NCBI RefSeq assembly: GCF_010671565.1
Contig: NZ_JAABOQ010000001.1
Span: 62,001-126,000 of the forward strand
Direction of reading: 5' to 3'
DNA length: 64,000 bases
Origin: Spongiivirga citrea
GTDB lineage: Bacteria; Bacteroidota; Bacteroidia; Flavobacteriales; Flavobacteriaceae
A program made the position numbers and the translations under genes. Shown here in pieces: positions 61,740-64,000 of this stretch (positions within the stretch are counted from its first letter, which is position 1; each line of letters starts with the position of its first letter). The notes beneath the pieces were generated by a model, which saw nothing but the letters and a program-made list of their open reading frames with translations, was not told the DNA's origin and ran no database searches.

Positions 61740-63284
61740 ATGTCATTAGACCTTTTTATATATGCCACCCTTTTCTTTGGGCTTTTAAATGGTGTAGTTT
61801 ACTGGAAAGGCTTCGTTAAAGCCGGTAGAAAAGCTTGGGAAGCATTTATACCCTTCTATAATATTATAGTACAGCTTAAAATTATTGAACGCCCGTGGTG
61901 GTGGATCTTTTTAATCATCCTTCCGGTTATTGGCAATATTATTCTTATTGTTATTATTTATGAATGGCTGCATGTTTTTGGGTATAGAAAAAAACGCTAC
62001 ACCCTTTTATCTGTTATTACATGCTATATCTATCTCATTTATATTAATTATAAAGCAGACACAAAATACGTAGGTCGGGATGACGAAGTAATCATCAAAA
62101 ATGTTTCTACTTGGACAAGTGCTGTTCTATTCGCAGTAGTTGCGGCGACGATGGTGCATACCTATTTTATGCAACCATATGTGATACCAACACCTTCATT
62201 AGATAAAACATTACGAGTCGGAGAATTCTTGTTGGTAAGTAAATTTCATTACGGGGTTCGTGTTCCAATGACTCCGATCGCTTTGCCAATGATTCATGAT
62301 GCAATTCCGTTTACAGGAATGAGATCTTATACAGATAAGCTACAACTTCCTTATTTACGTCTTCCTGCATTCCAAAAAATTAAACGCAATGATATTGTTG
62401 TGTTTAGTTGGCCAACGGATAATTGGGTTGAATATGGTAAACCTGAAAAAGGTTTTATGACAAAGCCAATTGACAAAAAATCAAACTATGTAAAACGTTG
62501 TGTTGGTATCCCAGGCGATTCACTTGAAGTAAGAGAAGGTTGGGTCTATATCAATGGCAAAAAGAATGAATTGCCTGATAGAGCTGAACCTCAGTTCAAA
62601 TATCTCGTAACGACAAAAGGCGGACAGTTTAATCCATCGTATATGCATCAGCGTTACGATCTTGATCCCGATTACTATGGACAGATTTCAGCAAATCAAT
62701 ATGTATTTACCTCATTAACTGTTGATGTCGCTAATCAATTAAAAAACCACCCAAATGTTGTAAGCGTAGAACGTGCAACTACACCAAAAGGGCAATCTGA
62801 AGCTCAAGTTTTTCCTGAAGAAGGAAACTACTCATGGAATACAGACTTTTTCGGTCCTATATATATTCCAGAAAAAGGAAAAACAATTGACCTGAATGTA
62901 GAAGTGCTTCCTCTTTACAAACGAATTATTACGGAATATGAAGGTCATACTTTGGCCGTAAATGGAAATCAGATAACTATTGATGGTGAGGTTTCGACAA
63001 ATTATACCTTTGGTCAAGATTATTACTGGATGATGGGTGATAATCGAAATAACTCACTGGATGCAAGAAGTTGGGGGTATGTTCCGTTTGACCACGTTTT
63101 AGGAAAACCTGTATTCATTTGGATGAGCTATGATACTGTCGAAGGTGTTTCACCTCGCTGGGATCGTTTCTTTACGACCGTTGGCGGTAACGGTGAGCGT
63201 GTTTCGTATTTGAAGTATTTCCTGATTGCACTAGCATTGTGGTTTGGTATTGATTTTTTCCGAAAGAAAAAAAAGAACGGATAA
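61740..63284 (+). CDS. lepB: Signal peptidase I with N-terminal membrane domain and large insertion
   Basis: This 514-residue leader peptidase has several N-terminal helices (residues 1-105, DUF5684-like) before the standard membrane anchor near 125-142. The catalytic Ser153 is in VIPTPSLDKTLRVGE and the general base Lys252 in NYVKRCVGIPGD; WMMGDNRNNSLDARSWGYVP is box E. Between them and after box D there is a large insertion (about 285-400). It removes signal peptides from exported proteins at the inner membrane. The Ser context, Ser-Leu-Asp instead of Ser-Met-x-Pro, is variant. Confidence 0.93.
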   Translation: MSLDLFIYATLFFGLLNGVVYWKGFVKAGRKAWEAFIPFYNIIVQLKIIERPWWWIFLIILPVIGNIILIVIIYEWLHVFGYRKKRYTLLSVITCYIYLIYINYKADTKYVGRDDEVIIKNVSTWTSAVLFAVVAATMVHTYFMQPYVIPTPSLDKTLRVGEFLLVSKFHYGVRVPMTPIALPMIHDAIPFTGMRSYTDKLQLPYLRLPAFQKIKRNDIVVFSWPTDNWVEYGKPEKGFMTKPIDKKSNYVKRCVGIPGDSLEVREGWVYINGKKNELPDRAEPQFKYLVTTKGGQFNPSYMHQRYDLDPDYYGQISANQYVFTSLTVDVANQLKNHPNVVSVERATTPKGQSEAQVFPEEGNYSWNTDFFGPIYIPEKGKTIDLNVEVLPLYKRIITEYEGHTLAVNGNQITIDGEVSTNYTFGQDYYWMMGDNRNNSLDARSWGYVPFDHVLGKPVFIWMSYDTVEGVSPRWDRFFTTVGGNGERVSYLKYFLIALALWFGIDFFRKKKKNG

Positions 63285-63292
63285 TTACTAAC

Positions 63293-63310
63293 AATTCAGA
63301 ATTCTGAATT
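63293..63310. repeat. 18-bp perfect palindrome between lepB and the WbqC gene
   Basis: AATTCAGAATTCTGAATT is a perfect palindrome, and a further CAGAATT follows, so the unit AATTCAGAATTC is partly repeated. It occupies the short gap between lepB and the WbqC gene. It may be a remnant of a low-complexity intergenic repeat rather than an operator. Confidence 0.6.
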
Positions 63311-63324
63311 CAGAATTAAAAGAT

Positions 63325-63945
63325 GTGATTCCACTAATTCATCCATGCTATTTTGGTTCCGTTTCGCAATATGCGATAGTGAGTCAGTATGAAAAAATTA
63401 CTTTCGAAATTCATGACAATTATCAAAAGCAGACTTATCGAAACCGGATGTACATTTATGGTGCCAACGGAAAACAACTGTTAAATATTCCTATACAACA
63501 CCAAAGTGGTATTAAAGTAAAATACGCTGATGTTTTAATTTCTTATGCTGAAAATTGGCAAAAAGAACATTGGAAATCCTTAGAATCAGCCTACCGCACT
63601 TCGCCTTTCTTTGAGTTTTATGAAGATGAACTACAGCTATTGTATGAGGTAAAAGAAGAAAAATTATTGAACTTCAACTTAAAGTGCCATCAATTTTTAG
63701 TTGATAATTTACCACTAGAAACTACTGCTTTAGAAAGTGATCATTTCGAAATAGATCAAAACGAAGAAGACTATCGTCATCTAGTGAGTGCAAAAAAAGA
63801 CTTTACTCCTAATCAGCCTATCTATACTCAAGTATTTGCTAACAAACATGGTTTTATTCCGAATTTATCGGTTTTAGATCTGCTTTTTAATGAAGGTCCT
63901 AATGCCGTTTCGTACCTCGAGAATTGCCAAATAAAGAGCGAATGA
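63325..63945 (+). CDS. WbqC family protein
   Basis: This 206-residue protein of the WbqC family has IPLIHPCYFGSVSQYA near the N-terminus, with YRNRMYIYGANGKQLLNIPI and WQKEHWKSLESAYRTSPFFEFYEDEL as conserved blocks. Relatives lie in O-antigen clusters, but in Flavobacteriaceae the gene usually follows lepB. The biochemical role is unresolved. The start is GTG at 63325, since no ATG precedes the conserved region. It overlaps the next gene by 4 bp. Confidence 0.88.
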   Translation: MIPLIHPCYFGSVSQYAIVSQYEKITFEIHDNYQKQTYRNRMYIYGANGKQLLNIPIQHQSGIKVKYADVLISYAENWQKEHWKSLESAYRTSPFFEFYEDELQLLYEVKEEKLLNFNLKCHQFLVDNLPLETTALESDHFEIDQNEEDYRHLVSAKKDFTPNQPIYTQVFANKHGFIPNLSVLDLLFNEGPNAVSYLENCQIKSE

Positions 63946-64000
63946 TACAGCTTTTAGTTCATTATTCGCTTCACTTAGTCTTTCCGTTCTTACTTGCTTA
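63942..64000 (+). CDS. Start of a DUF6122-like membrane protein (truncated by window)
   Basis: The ATG at 63942 overlaps the WbqC stop (ATGA) and opens a frame to the window end: MIQLLVHYSLHLVFPFLLA. The short sequence recalls the DUF6122 family, small membrane proteins often located after wbqC in Flavobacteriaceae, with a hydrophobic helix and an LHxxFP motif. Only 19 residues are visible, so the assignment is provisional. Confidence 0.55.
   Translation, partial: MIQLLVHYSLHLVFPFLLA

Overview
The window is an AT-rich stretch of chromosome from a member of the Bacteroidota, almost certainly the family Flavobacteriaceae. The protein families are typical of that group: methylmalonyl-CoA mutase as a short small subunit plus a B12-binding large subunit, a NagB/PIG-L fusion, an E1 alpha-beta fusion dehydrogenase, DUF4139, DUF1835, DUF5683, WbqC and a signal peptidase I with an N-terminal membrane domain. 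Several promoters carry the Bacteroidota -7 element TAnnTTTG, and Shine-Dalgarno sequences are mostly absent. No rRNA, tRNA, CRISPR array, transposase or prophage gene was seen, so this is mainly housekeeping chromosome with a few accessory islands. The genus cannot be told from the sequence alone.

Layout. (1) Bases 1-3283, minus strand: a large secreted endonuclease I with a fibronectin type III domain and about 173-residue repeats, cut by the window edge. (2) Bases 3438-9888, minus strand: the most interesting locus, a compact biosynthetic cluster. It encodes a phosphopantetheinyl transferase, an acyl carrier protein, a ketosynthase, a FabZ-type dehydratase, a FabI/FabL-type reductase, a type III polyketide synthase, a methyltransferase and an FAD oxidoreductase. 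It looks like a dedicated mini fatty-acid synthase feeding a type III PKS whose product is then methylated and oxidised. (3) Bases 10008-21308: an OmpA lipoprotein, a lipocalin-like lipoprotein, ExbD, a branched-chain 2-oxoacid dehydrogenase E1 fusion, a 2-oxoglutarate/Fe dioxygenase, SUI1, a DUF1835 protein, a nucleoside phosphorylase coupled to a cytoplasmic solute-binding-fold protein, an unlisted 53-residue membrane protein, Ung, and a MutS2 without an Smr domain. (4) Bases 21357-29962, an accessory region: a cholesterol-dependent-cytolysin-like lipoprotein, two tandem TPR-transmembrane-HTH paralogues with a mosaic of near-identical DNA, a DCC thioredoxin-like protein, palindromic intergenic elements, and a DUF4139 protein with a TonB-receptor-style regulatory and plug module inserted in its middle.

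(5) Bases 30092-46831: DnaK, serine ammonia-lyase, a FabH-like synthase, PanB, an RluA-family pseudouridine synthase, a RibD-HAD-EamA-YigZ run, a YbgC-like thioesterase, DnaA, a low-molecular-weight phosphatase, an RsmI-family methyltransferase and a PQQ-type sugar dehydrogenase. (6) Bases 46973-50955: an amino-sugar locus with a DeoR regulator divergent from nagB (PIG-L fusion) and anmK, with a 20-bp direct repeat in the shared intergenic region that is a strong operator candidate. (7) Bases 51059-64000: Udk, a DivIC/FtsB-like protein, both methylmalonyl-CoA mutase subunits, an M16 peptidase, then parA-parB-DUF5683-dapB-lepB-WbqC and the start of a DUF6122-like gene.

Start codons were revised where motif content, promoters or a terminator contradict the longest reading frame: the FAD oxidoreductase, the dioxygenase, the cytolysin-like lipoprotein, YigZ and the DCC protein. 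The DUF1835 gene appears to lack an ATG at its conserved N-terminus.
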